DNA of 64,000 nucleotides, taken from the NCBI GenBank assembly GCA_038063015.1, contig JBBTVX010000001.1, positions 1 to 64,000 of the forward strand. The letters are read 5' to 3'. The DNA comes from JACPYG01 sp038063015. Lineage in GTDB: Bacteria; Patescibacteriota; Minisyncoccia; Minisyncoccales; Staskawiczbacteraceae. Positions within the stretch are counted from its first letter, which is position 1, and each line of letters starts with the position of its first letter. Under the pieces are notes generated by a model, which saw only the letters and a program-made list of their open reading frames with translations, was not told where the DNA came from and searched no databases. Positions 50,608 to 59,453 of this stretch are shown here, piece after piece. A program made the translations under genes and the position numbers.

Positions 50608-52569
50608 TACTCTCATCTTATTTTTGAGCATATCCACGCCGCCTGTTTCTAAAAATTGGACAATATTTTTTGAAGATAAGTCTTTTTTTCCGTCTGGGCT
50701 TAAATGAAGCCTGCAAAAAGAAACAAATTCTTGAGGCCGATAAATTTCTAATTCAATGACATCTTTGTTGGCAAATTTGGGGTCGCCAGTTATAATTGAA
50801 ATAATCTCGCCCGGATATTTTTTAATTATTTTTTTCTCGTCTTCCAAAAAATCTTTACAAATTAAAAGGTCTGAAAGTTCAATTATATTATTCATAACAA
50901 CCTGGTTAAAAATATTTTTCAATCTGAGTTTTTCGGTTGCAATGGTTTCTATTTCTTTTTGTAAAGCTTCAATAATTTTTAAATCTTGATACGCTAATGC
51001 GACATAAAAAAGATTTAATTTTATAAAAGTATTAACCAAATTGTTAAAATTTTCTGGTTGCTCGTAGAAAAAAATCATTTCTTCTTTTGTTTCAAACCAT
51101 TCTTCCATAGATTCTTTTTTTATACGGTCAAAAAAATTTCTCAAAATAGAATTTTTGGTCCGAGAAAGCTCATCTATAATTATTTCCGGATTAATTCCTT
51201 GTTTTTTAGCTAATAAAAAAACTGGTTTAAATATACCCATATTCCAATTAAAAAGAATAAGCCAGTGATGAATTTTAAAGTTGTTCAATTCTTCCTCTGA
51301 CATATCTTTTGTGGCTCTTACAGACTCTTCTATCTCAAATACTATCCTATTATCGTATTTGCCATAAGCGCCGAAAATCGGCCTGTATTTAGTTTTGACT
51401 CCATATTGTTGGCGATATTCATCGCTTTCATATTTTGTGCCTTGCAAGAGCGTAATATTTAACATGCTGATATAATCAAACCCCATATCAAAAGCGGATG
51501 CGAGAGTATTATAGTGGCTCTTCGCGCTCTCGCCTGGCAATCCTATAAGAATATCTGTTCGCACCTCAAGATTTTTTTTGTGGAAGTAATTAAGCTGTTC
51601 CGTTATGCCGCTCATTTTTATGGCGCCCCTGCCAATATTATCAAGAACTTTCGGGTCCGCCGATTGTATGGCAATTAATCCTTTATTATTTTCTCCTAAA
51701 ATTTCTGAAATTTCTATGTTTCGGCTAACCGTGTTTTTTGACTGCCAAACAGTTACATCTGCGGGGTATCCTTTTTTATCCATAACTTCACGCACTTTTT
51801 TTGCAATTTCCAAGTCTCTTGGCAAGATTCCGAAATTACTGTCGCAAAATATCCAAGCAGGCTGACCTGCTGATTTCTCAGCTATGTATTCAATTTCTTT
51901 TAAGACCTGGTCAAGCGGCCTTATTCTTATTTTTGAAAGCATCGTCCCCCAGGCGCAATAAACGCACCGAAAGGGACATCCTCTATTAGTTTCTATAAGA
52001 GGAATCATATTAGGGTCGGCCAAAAATTGGTCTAGCCATCCCGTAAGGTATGGACTCGGCTGGTTTATTTCCATACTTTTTTGGTCAGGCGGTTTTGGGG
52101 CATAAAAAAACTCTCCGTCAATAATAACGGCGCAGCCTGAAGGATGCGGCTTGACGCATCCTCCCAAAATTTCGCTTATAATTTTTGCAAAAGTTTCCTC
52201 GCCTTCGTTTATTATGCAATAATCAAGATTTTTATGATTAGTGAGAAATTTTTCAATATCGGCTGGCTCTGTCCTAATGTTTGGTCCGCCCATTGCTGTT
52301 AATGTTTTGGAATTTAAACGTTTGACCATATCTAAAAAAAGAAAATCAAGTCTCTCGTTCCAACTGTAATGGCTCAAAGCTAAAATGTCCGGAGGGTTTT
52401 CAAGAAGAGCTTTTTCAAGAACATCCGGATATTTAAAAAGTTTAATATTAACTTCCGACCCGAATTTTTCTTTAAGAAATGATGCCACATACCCTATGTT
52501 TAAAGGCACGACGTAATCTGTCTTAACGGTGTTGTATACTAAGTCGGCAAGATATATGTTTATAGCCAT
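50593..52569 (-). CDS. Radical SAM protein with B12-binding-type N-terminal domain
   Basis: This 658-residue protein has a B12-binding-type N-terminal domain (residues about 20-150: PDILALSHYSWNERLDF, LTAMGGPNIRT, YCIINEGEETFAKII). The cluster motif CxxxCxxC is in TNRGCPFRCVYCAWGTML near residue 205. FCDSNFGILPRD, GLIAIQSADPKVLDNIGRG and TDILIGLPGESAKSHYNT follow. The 200-residue helical C-terminus matches nothing I know. Its stop is next to the cobalamin riboswitch of the next operon. The substrate is unknown. Confidence 0.87.
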   Translation of the reverse strand: MAINIYLADLVYNTVKTDYVVPLNIGYVASFLKEKFGSEVNIKLFKYPDVLEKALLENPPDILALSHYSWNERLDFLFLDMVKRLNSKTLTAMGGPNIRTEPADIEKFLTNHKNLDYCIINEGEETFAKIISEILGGCVKPHPSGCAVIIDGEFFYAPKPPDQKSMEINQPSPYLTGWLDQFLADPNMIPLIETNRGCPFRCVYCAWGTMLSKIRIRPLDQVLKEIEYIAEKSAGQPAWIFCDSNFGILPRDLEIAKKVREVMDKKGYPADVTVWQSKNTVSRNIEISEILGENNKGLIAIQSADPKVLDNIGRGAIKMSGITEQLNYFHKKNLEVRTDILIGLPGESAKSHYNTLASAFDMGFDYISMLNITLLQGTKYESDEYRQQYGVKTKYRPIFGAYGKYDNRIVFEIEESVRATKDMSEEELNNFKIHHWLILFNWNMGIFKPVFLLAKKQGINPEIIIDELSRTKNSILRNFFDRIKKESMEEWFETKEEMIFFYEQPENFNNLVNTFIKLNLFYVALAYQDLKIIEALQKEIETIATEKLRLKNIFNQVVMNNIIELSDLLICKDFLEDEKKIIKKYPGEIISIITGDPKFANKDVIELEIYRPQEFVSFCRLHLSPDGKKDLSSKNIVQFLETGGVDMLKNKMRVLTAL

Positions 52570-52570
52570 A

Positions 52571-54244
52571 TTAAGATTTAAGAAACTGATTGAAATCTTT
52601 TATAATTGGATTATCCCAAGATAAATACTTAGAAAAAGTTTCGGAAAGCTCTTCGTCTTTGAAAAGATTTTTGGCTATATTATAATGCTCTTCATATTCA
52701 GAATAACAATTTTTTTGCTTATAAATGTGCCCCATAACTAAATGCAGAATGATGTGTTCCGGCATTGCCAGTGAAAAATCTTTGAAAAATTTCAAAAGTT
52801 CGTCTCGCCCGTCCGCGGTTTCAAGAGAGGGATTATTAAGAAAATTCATCTCAATATTGGCATCATATATAATTGCCTGCAGTTGATTGTAATTCCATTG
52901 GTCTGATTTTAAATAGTCGCATCGCCGATTATCAAATTTATCTAAATTGTCTTCGGGGAAAACTAATAAATCAGCGCTCTTTGCCTCGTCAAACATCTGT
53001 GTTCCGGGATAAGGCAAAACGGTGGCAAATTGGTTCCAATTAGCTTTTAACTCGCGGGCGAAACTAAAAGTGCTGTTAATTTGAGCCATCGTTTCATTCG
53101 GAAATCCCACCATCCAGCAAATGCTAACATGAACGCCGTGAGATTTCATCATTTTTACCACCTCTCTTACTTTATCAAAATTCAGAAATTTATTGATGCG
53201 TTTTTGCATCTCGGGAGAACCCGACTCAACGGCTATGGCAAACTTGCTCATACCCGCCTCAATTAATAAACTTACTATTTCTTCGTCTAAATGCTTGACT
53301 GAAAAATTTAAAACCTTTAGCTCCAGGGGCAACTTCATGTTTATTATTCTGGTCAAAAAATCCTTAATCCAGTCTTTGGAGAAAGAAAGATTATCGTCTG
53401 TAAAATATAAAGTTTTAACACCATTGTATCTTTTTTTTATTTCTAATATCTCTTTTATCAAATTTTCAACCGGCTTGTAGCGAATCTGTCCGCCCCAAAA
53501 AAGAAAAGTTGTGCAATAATAACAACGATACGGACAGCCCCTGCTTCCTTCTGTCGGCAACGCGCTGTCCCCGCTCTTTTTGAAATACTCCTCTATATTT
53601 AAATAATTCCAAGCCGGCATTGGCAAGTCGCTTAAGTTAATAAAATTACACCCTCCTTTGACAATATTAATTTCTCCTTTTTCATTTTTTGTCGCATATG
53701 ACCCGGAAGGAAATTTTTTATCAAATTCAGCGTCTTGATGATTATTGTATTTATTAAGAATATGTAAAAAAGTGGTTTCCCCTTCTCCTATTATCGCGTC
53801 ATCAATATCATATTTTGTCAGGCATCTCTCGGGAAAAAGGGTAGAATATCCCCCGCCGATAATTATTTTTGCTTCAGGATGAAATTTTCTTGATAATTTC
53901 ACGGCATCGTCAACCCACCTTTCATTAAAAACATACATCACCGACAGAGATAAAACATCGTAATCGTTATTCTGAATAACTTCAGCTAACAAATTGGGAA
54001 AAACAGATGTGTCTACCGGAATTTCAGGTTCGGTATAAGCCTCTAAATTTAAATCTACGGCTTTTATTTTATAATCGCAGGTTTTATATTTATCCACAAA
54101 AGCGCACAATACCGGCAAAGCCAAAGTGGGAATTGGTCTAAACGGGTTTTTAGTTCTGAAGCTATCTTCGCTCGGAGTGTCCGGATGGGAACACATAGGA
54201 AGCTTTAAAAGAAAGATTGATTTAAATTGTTTTTTTTCCGTCAT
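52571..54244 (-). CDS. Radical SAM protein with N-terminal B12-binding domain
   Basis: This 557-residue protein has an N-terminal B12-binding-type region (YDVLSLSVMYVFNERWVDDA; KIIIGGGYSTLFPERCL; DDAIIGEGETTFLHIL). The core cluster motif is TEGSRGCPYRCYYCTTFLFW, followed by YFTDDNLSFSKDWIKDFL and KFAIAVESGSPEMQKRINKF. C-terminal residues about 430-557 are helical and TPR-like. It resembles the protein at 30729-32351. It ends 1 base before the next radical SAM gene and starts 6 bases after the deacetylase stop. The function is unknown. Confidence 0.87.
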   Translation of the reverse strand: MTEKKQFKSIFLLKLPMCSHPDTPSEDSFRTKNPFRPIPTLALPVLCAFVDKYKTCDYKIKAVDLNLEAYTEPEIPVDTSVFPNLLAEVIQNNDYDVLSLSVMYVFNERWVDDAVKLSRKFHPEAKIIIGGGYSTLFPERCLTKYDIDDAIIGEGETTFLHILNKYNNHQDAEFDKKFPSGSYATKNEKGEINIVKGGCNFINLSDLPMPAWNYLNIEEYFKKSGDSALPTEGSRGCPYRCYYCTTFLFWGGQIRYKPVENLIKEILEIKKRYNGVKTLYFTDDNLSFSKDWIKDFLTRIINMKLPLELKVLNFSVKHLDEEIVSLLIEAGMSKFAIAVESGSPEMQKRINKFLNFDKVREVVKMMKSHGVHVSICWMVGFPNETMAQINSTFSFARELKANWNQFATVLPYPGTQMFDEAKSADLLVFPEDNLDKFDNRRCDYLKSDQWNYNQLQAIIYDANIEMNFLNNPSLETADGRDELLKFFKDFSLAMPEHIILHLVMGHIYKQKNCYSEYEEHYNIAKNLFKDEELSETFSKYLSWDNPIIKDFNQFLKS

Positions 54245-54250
54245 ATTATT

Positions 54251-55192
54251 TTATGATTTTCCAAAAAATTTTCTAATAATTGTCTTTGCGATTTCTTTGT
54301 TAAAGGCGAATGCATAGGGCAATAATTTTGTTTTAAAATTAGCAGGCGGATATTCTTTAATTTCTGAAACAAATTTAAAATTAATATTATCATGTTTGGA
54401 AATAAAAGAAAGAAAATTATCCGCTAGGGAAATATAGTAAGGGTCGGCCATAACAGGAGAATGCAGGGCAATATGAAATAATGGCGCGCCTTGTTCATGA
54501 TATTCTTTGAAACAGGCCTTTAGCCAGGAAAAACCGTACTTTGGCGCGTCTTCTGGACCAGCTGTTCCTCTCAAAAACATCCGAGAAACCGGAACTATTA
54601 AAATAGGCATATCTCCTTTATTTTGATAATCGTCTATACTTGGTTTATAGGGCATACATATTCTAGGGAGCTTTGACCAATCCAAATAAGATAATTTAAA
54701 ACCGGGATAGGCGGAACAATCGTGAGTAAAACCCAATTCTGTGAGAATCTTTACCGTATCATTATTCAGAGACCATCTGCCGGCAACAAAAACCTTGGGC
54801 TCAATTCCTAATGATCTTTTTAGCCGTTCCTTCCCCGTCTTTATCATATCAAGTTGTTCCGGATAAGAATAATCCTGCAAGGCGCTGGAAACCGATGCCT
54901 GTTTGCAATGTTCCTTAAGATATTGGTCGCCCACATGCCATTTTAATCCAACTCTCTCAAATTCTTCCCATCCCGGATGAATATGAAGACCGACTTCTTG
55001 TCCTGTGTTTTTAGGAAAATAATCAACAACTTCCGGACAAACGACAAAGGTTATTTTTGCCCCGTATTTTTTTGCTAATCTAACTAAATTCGGCGCTCCG
55101 TCTTTTACTCCCTGAAAAGCTTTTTTATCAAAAATCATTCTTTTATTTCTTATAAAACCGAATTCTGTATGGCAAACTATAATTATGTCCAT
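54251..55192 (-). CDS. Polysaccharide deacetylase-like (NodB-fold) protein
   Basis: This 313-residue protein has VVCPEVVDYF, QEVGLHIHPGWEEFERVG (metal-binding histidines) and VFVAGRWSLNNDTVKILTEL, which match the NodB-fold order, and near the end LFHIALHSPVMADPYYI. The first acidic metal motif is not clear. It would deacetylate an amino sugar or an unknown amide. It is the first gene of a unit with the two radical SAM genes that follow. A hairpin element lies upstream. Confidence 0.7.
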   Translation of the reverse strand: MDIIIVCHTEFGFIRNKRMIFDKKAFQGVKDGAPNLVRLAKKYGAKITFVVCPEVVDYFPKNTGQEVGLHIHPGWEEFERVGLKWHVGDQYLKEHCKQASVSSALQDYSYPEQLDMIKTGKERLKRSLGIEPKVFVAGRWSLNNDTVKILTELGFTHDCSAYPGFKLSYLDWSKLPRICMPYKPSIDDYQNKGDMPILIVPVSRMFLRGTAGPEDAPKYGFSWLKACFKEYHEQGAPLFHIALHSPVMADPYYISLADNFLSFISKHDNINFKFVSEIKEYPPANFKTKLLPYAFAFNKEIAKTIIRKFFGKS

Positions 55193-55204
55193 TTATTATA
55201 ACTC

Positions 55205-55381
55205 TTCCTTGAATTATGAAATGACCATTTTAAAATATAAGTTTTTGCTATTTATTGCTAATTTTACCCCTGACTGCGTAAAAACTTTAAAATGTAAGCG
55301 TAGCTACATTTTAAAGTTTTTCCTTCGCCAGAGGCAAAATTCCCTAATAAATAGCTAAAAATCATTTCGTAATTCAAGGAA
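55205..55381. repeat. Long nested inverted repeat in a divergent intergenic region
   Basis: The outer arms (55205-55224 and 55362-55381) match over 20 bases with one mismatch. The middle arms share gctatttatt and aattttgcc-like sections. A central perfect 17-bp stem (55280-55296 with 55305-55321) has an 8-base loop. The whole 177 bp could fold as one hairpin. It occupies most of the gap between divergent genes and looks like a MITE-type insertion. No open frame of note lies in it. Confidence 0.85.
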
Positions 55382-55384
55382 CTA

Positions 55385-55413
55385 TTGTATTTCTTAATAA
55401 ATCTTTATATCAT
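55385..55413 (+). promoter_or_regulatory. Sigma70-type promoter of the O-antigen ligase gene
   Basis: TTGTAT (55385-55390) and TATCAT (55408-55413) are separated by 17 bases. The ATG at 55422 begins 8 bases after the -10, so the transcript is probably leaderless or nearly so. It begins 3 bases after the hairpin element. Confidence 0.7.
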
Positions 55414-55421
55414 AAATTACA

Positions 55422-58013
55422 ATGGAAAACAATAATTTTATTTCGCAAAAAAAATCTCATCGCTTATTTTTCTGGGGAATTTGTTTTATCTTATTTTTAC
55501 CAATAATTATTCTGCCGCCGGCCTTTGAACCCTCTGTTTGGAGCCGGGCAATTTTATTTAGAACTGCTCTAACCCTCTTAATTTCTTTTTTATTTTTTAA
55601 ATTTTTCTATAAAAAAGATATAACTATTTCTATCCCAAAGTGGAAAAATCCTGTTTACCCCGTTAGAAACTTCGTTTCTAACGGGGTTTATTTGCCCTTC
55701 TTGATACTTTTAGCTTTTTTAATTGCTTTAATTATAGCAACTCTATTCTCGCAAGATTTGATGTTTAGTATTTTTGGCTCGCCGAAGAGGGCCGGCGGCA
55801 TTTTAAATTTGTTATTTTTCTTTCTTTTTGCTGTTTTTTTAGCTCTTTTCATAGATAAAAATGACTGGAAAAAATTATTTCACATATTATTCGGCTTTGG
55901 AGTTTTAATCTCTTTATTAGCTGTTGTTCAATATTTTAATCTCTTAAAAAATGTTTTTATTTCTTTTGAGTCGGGAGGCACTCCGTCTTTTTTAGGCAAT
56001 GCCACTTTTTTAGCAATCTATATGCTTTTTTTAACTTTTCTATCTTTCACTCTATTAACACAAGAAAAAGATAAAAAGAAAAAATGGGCATATGGCGCGC
56101 TATTTTTGCTATTTGGTTGTACTATTTTAATAACAGGAGCCAGGGCCACTTATTTGGGATTACTGATTGGATTTTTTTTCTTTATCTTTTTCTACCCTAA
56201 AAAATTTAAACTTCTCAAAATAGTCGCCTCTTCTTTTGTGTTATTTGTCATAATTGCCGCGGTTCTTTTCAATATTTTTCCTCAAATCGCGGAAAAAAAC
56301 AACTTATTTAAAATGACGGCCGGCAGATTATCCATAAAGGGGGTGATGACAGACCTGGCAGGAACCCGTTTCTCGGCCTGGAAAATCGCCTTTCAGGCAA
56401 TAAAAGATAAACCGATTTGGGGCTGGGGGCCTGAAAATTTCTATATCGGCTTTGAAAAATACTATGATACCAATACTCCGGGCATTAAAGATACATGGTG
56501 GGATAGGCCGCACAATGCATTTTTAGACATTGCCGTAAGCTCCGGCATAATATCGCTAATTCTTTATTTTTTATTCTGGCTCGCTCTTTTCTGGCAGCTG
56601 CAAAAATTTAAAAGGCGGCAGGGCGATGACGAGCGCGCCTACTTGGCTCACGGGCTTCAAACGATGTTTATAGCGTATCTTACGGCGCTTTTCTTCAATT
56701 TTGACGATTTTTCAACCTATCTTATATCTTTCTTTTTTATCGGATATGCTTTTCATTTAATATCAAATCAGGGCGAACAAAAAATTATTCAAACGCCGAA
56801 AACGAATTTTTTTAAAAAAAAGTTTGCTTATATCCCCCTTCTGCTGATTTTAATCTGTTTTATTTGGTTTTGGAATATAAAACCATTATATCTCAATGAA
56901 AAAATCAATTATGCTGAAATTTTAATTGCCGCCAAAAAATGCGATAAAGCGATAAATATGACAAAAAATATCTGGCAAGGCGGCGGAATTCTAACATCTT
57001 ACGCGGGATTAAAGTATACTGATTTTATTAAACAGTGCGCTACAGCTGAAAAAGAAGTTGAATATGTTTTATCTGGAACTGAAGCCCTAAAATCAGCCTC
57101 CCTTGTCCAGCCCAATTACACCAGAACATGGCTTGTTTTAGCTGGGTTTATAAATGTTTTAGCGGCTAAAGAAGAAGATGTTGAAAAGCAAAAAAAATTA
57201 TTATTGGAAGCAAGGGGCTATCTTGAGAAAGCTTTGGAATTAAGTCCGAAACGCCAGGAAATTTTTATAGAAATGGAAAAAAATTATATTATGGCCAAAG
57301 ATTACCAAAAAATGAAAAAAACAGCCGAAGATTGCCTTGAAATAGATTCCGGTTATGGACAATGTTATTGGTATTTGGGCATTGCGGAAATATTTTTAGG
57401 AGACCAGGAAAACGGCAAAAAACATATTCAGAGGGCGCAAGAAGGAGGCGCTGTTACCCCGCCATATATTCAGCTTGGAGTCGCCTATATAAGCCAAAAA
57501 AACTATAAAGACGCGGCTGAAGCCTACCGCATGGCTACTGTTTACAATAATGATAAAAACGCCGGCTGGCACGCTGTTTTGGCTTTTTTATACAAAAAAA
57601 TCAAGGAATATGATAAAGCGGGAAAAGAAGCTATTAAAGTTTTTGAATTAGAACCGGAAAATAAAGAGGCAATGGATTTTTTAAAACAACTGCTGGGTTT
57701 AAGCCCCAATGACCCAAGCCTTCATTCTTCTTTGGCTTATGTTTACAAACAAATGGGAGAAGACGAAAAAGCCAGACAAGAGTATTTAATAGTTAAATCG
57801 CTTTATTTGCAGGCCGCGGCAAAATATCCAAAAGAGGGCACCTATCGCTTTAATTTGGCGGGTGTCTACAAAGAATTGGGCGAATACGAAAAATCGTACT
57901 ACGAAGCTGTGCTTGCCAAAAAAATAGACCCGGGACTTGAGCCTGCCGTATTAGGTCTTTTATACACTTTGCCAGAAAATTACATAGAAAGATACAGACA
58001 AATTGGAAAATAA
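55422..58013 (+). CDS. O-antigen ligase/polymerase (Wzy_C family) with C-terminal TPRs
   Basis: This 863-residue protein is an integral membrane protein over residues 1 to about 480 with about 12 segments. Wzy_C motifs include ILITGARATYLGLLIGFFFF, RFSAWKIAFQAIKDKPIWGW, WWDRPHNAFLDIAVSSGIIS and FNFDDFSTYLISFFF. Residues about 490-863 are TPR repeats (QKKLLLEARGYLEKALELSP; YWYLGIAEIFLGD; WHAVLAFLYKKIKEYDKAGK; GTYRFNLAGVYKELGEYEKS). The enzyme would join glycan chains to a carrier or protein outside the membrane. A 31-base palindrome lies in frame at 55657-55687. Confidence 0.87.
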   Translation: MENNNFISQKKSHRLFFWGICFILFLPIIILPPAFEPSVWSRAILFRTALTLLISFLFFKFFYKKDITISIPKWKNPVYPVRNFVSNGVYLPFLILLAFLIALIIATLFSQDLMFSIFGSPKRAGGILNLLFFFLFAVFLALFIDKNDWKKLFHILFGFGVLISLLAVVQYFNLLKNVFISFESGGTPSFLGNATFLAIYMLFLTFLSFTLLTQEKDKKKKWAYGALFLLFGCTILITGARATYLGLLIGFFFFIFFYPKKFKLLKIVASSFVLFVIIAAVLFNIFPQIAEKNNLFKMTAGRLSIKGVMTDLAGTRFSAWKIAFQAIKDKPIWGWGPENFYIGFEKYYDTNTPGIKDTWWDRPHNAFLDIAVSSGIISLILYFLFWLALFWQLQKFKRRQGDDERAYLAHGLQTMFIAYLTALFFNFDDFSTYLISFFFIGYAFHLISNQGEQKIIQTPKTNFFKKKFAYIPLLLILICFIWFWNIKPLYLNEKINYAEILIAAKKCDKAINMTKNIWQGGGILTSYAGLKYTDFIKQCATAEKEVEYVLSGTEALKSASLVQPNYTRTWLVLAGFINVLAAKEEDVEKQKKLLLEARGYLEKALELSPKRQEIFIEMEKNYIMAKDYQKMKKTAEDCLEIDSGYGQCYWYLGIAEIFLGDQENGKKHIQRAQEGGAVTPPYIQLGVAYISQKNYKDAAEAYRMATVYNNDKNAGWHAVLAFLYKKIKEYDKAGKEAIKVFELEPENKEAMDFLKQLLGLSPNDPSLHSSLAYVYKQMGEDEKARQEYLIVKSLYLQAAAKYPKEGTYRFNLAGVYKELGEYEKSYYEAVLAKKIDPGLEPAVLGLLYTLPENYIERYRQIGK
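55657..55687. repeat. In-frame palindromic insertion in the O-antigen ligase gene
   Basis: The arms accccgttagaaac and gtttctaacggggt flank the 3-base loop ttc and are exact complements. The element is in the reading frame and encodes the peptide PVRNFVSNG between two membrane segments. It looks like a mobile palindromic unit of the kind known from Rickettsia, where short palindromes spread inside genes. Confidence 0.85.
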
Positions 58014-58019
58014 AAATAT

Positions 58020-59387
58020 ATGAAAATGGAAATAAAAAATTTAATAAAAAAACAAATAAGAGAAATACAGGATTGGCCAAAATCAGGCATTAGCTTTAAA
58101 GACATAACCCCCCTGCTTGAAAATAAAAAACTTTTTTCCAAAACGATTGACGAACTGGCAAAACCCTATTTAAACCAAAGAATTGACAAAATTGTCGGCA
58201 TAGACGCAAGGGGTTTTTTATTGGCTTCCGCTATGGCTTATAAATTAAAAACAGGAATTGCCATTATAAGAAAACAGGGAAAACTTCCGTCAAAAACAGT
58301 TTCTAAAAAATATGCTTTAGAATACGGCAGTAATACCATTGAAATGCATCAAGACTCTATTTTGCCCGGAGAAAAAGTCTTGCTGATTGACGATGTTTTA
58401 GCCACTGGCGGCACAATGAAAGCCGCCGTTGACTTGGTAAAAGAGCTTGGTGGAAAAATAATCGGCATTGATTTTTTAATTGAGCTTTCCTACCTAAATG
58501 GAAAAAAAATCCTCAAAGGACAAAAAATAAAGTCTTTAATAAAATATAATTCTGTAAGCAATCCGCCAGCCAACGGAAAACCGCAAAAAAAATTAGCGGA
58601 AATCGGAATAATCGGCGGCTCCGGGTTTTATGAATTTTTTAAGGGCGGGGCAAGGGAAATTGATATTGAAACAGAGTTCGGAAAACCTTCAGATAAAATT
58701 ACCATAGGAAAGATATCTGGAAAAACAGTGGCTTTTTTGCCAAGGCATGGAAAAAATCATCAAATTCCGCCTCATAAAATAAATTACAGGGCAAATATCT
58801 CTGCCTTGAAACAAATCGGCGTTGAAAAAATTATCGCCCCTTCGGCTGTGGGCTCGTTAAAACAAAACATTAAGCCGGGCGACTTTGTAATTTGCGACCA
58901 ATTCATTGACAGAACTAAAAAAAGAGAGGACACTTTTTTTGACGGACCCAAAGTAGCCCACATTGAAAGCGCTTTTCCCTACTGCCAGGATTTAAGAAAA
59001 ATCGCTGTCTTGCAGGCAAAAAAATTGGGGCTAAAAACGCATTCAAAAGGAACCGCTGTTGTTGTTGAAGGTCCGAAGTTTTCAACTGCGGCGGAAAGCG
59101 CTTATTTTTCTAAAATAGGAGCCGATGTTATAAATATGACTCAATATCCCGAGGTGATTTTGGCGCTGGAAATGGGCATGTGTTATTTAAACATTTCTTT
59201 GGTTACTGATTACGACGCCGGAATATACGCTAAAACAAAAATTGAACCGGTCTCAATTGAACAAGTTCTGGCAAATTTTAAAAACAACAACGAAAAATTA
59301 AAAAATTTGATATTGAAAATCATAAAAAACATTCCAGACAAAACCTCCTGCGACTGCCAAAAAAAAGCGGAAAGAGCCGTTATGTAA
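58020..59387 (+). CDS. Adenine phosphoribosyltransferase fused to methylthioadenosine phosphorylase
   Basis: This 455-residue fusion has an APRT at residues 1-180 (IREIQDWPKSGISFKDITPL; IVGIDARGFLLASAMAYKL; KVLLIDDVLATGGTMKAAVD, the PRPP loop). MTA phosphorylase begins about residue 195 (AEIGIIGGSGFYEFF; AFLPRHGKNHQIPPHKINY; VVVEGPKFSTAAESAYFS; NMTQYPEVILALEMGMCYLN; SLVTDYDAGIYA). MTAP releases adenine from methylthioadenosine and APRT makes AMP from it, so the fusion salvages adenine in one protein. It starts 6 bases after the ligase gene. Confidence 0.92.
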   Translation: MKMEIKNLIKKQIREIQDWPKSGISFKDITPLLENKKLFSKTIDELAKPYLNQRIDKIVGIDARGFLLASAMAYKLKTGIAIIRKQGKLPSKTVSKKYALEYGSNTIEMHQDSILPGEKVLLIDDVLATGGTMKAAVDLVKELGGKIIGIDFLIELSYLNGKKILKGQKIKSLIKYNSVSNPPANGKPQKKLAEIGIIGGSGFYEFFKGGAREIDIETEFGKPSDKITIGKISGKTVAFLPRHGKNHQIPPHKINYRANISALKQIGVEKIIAPSAVGSLKQNIKPGDFVICDQFIDRTKKREDTFFDGPKVAHIESAFPYCQDLRKIAVLQAKKLGLKTHSKGTAVVVEGPKFSTAAESAYFSKIGADVINMTQYPEVILALEMGMCYLNISLVTDYDAGIYAKTKIEPVSIEQVLANFKNNNEKLKNLILKIIKNIPDKTSCDCQKKAERAVM

Positions 59388-59453
59388 TTGATTACCGCTG
59401 ATTGCTGGCTGATTAACACTGATAAAATATTAAAATACGAATTAAGCTTAAAT

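Noticed and set aside
55195..55200. TATAAT in front of the deacetylase gene as its promoter
   Set aside because: It is only two bases from the ATG, too close for the annotated start, and no -35 is found at the right distance. An internal start or another promoter cannot be excluded.
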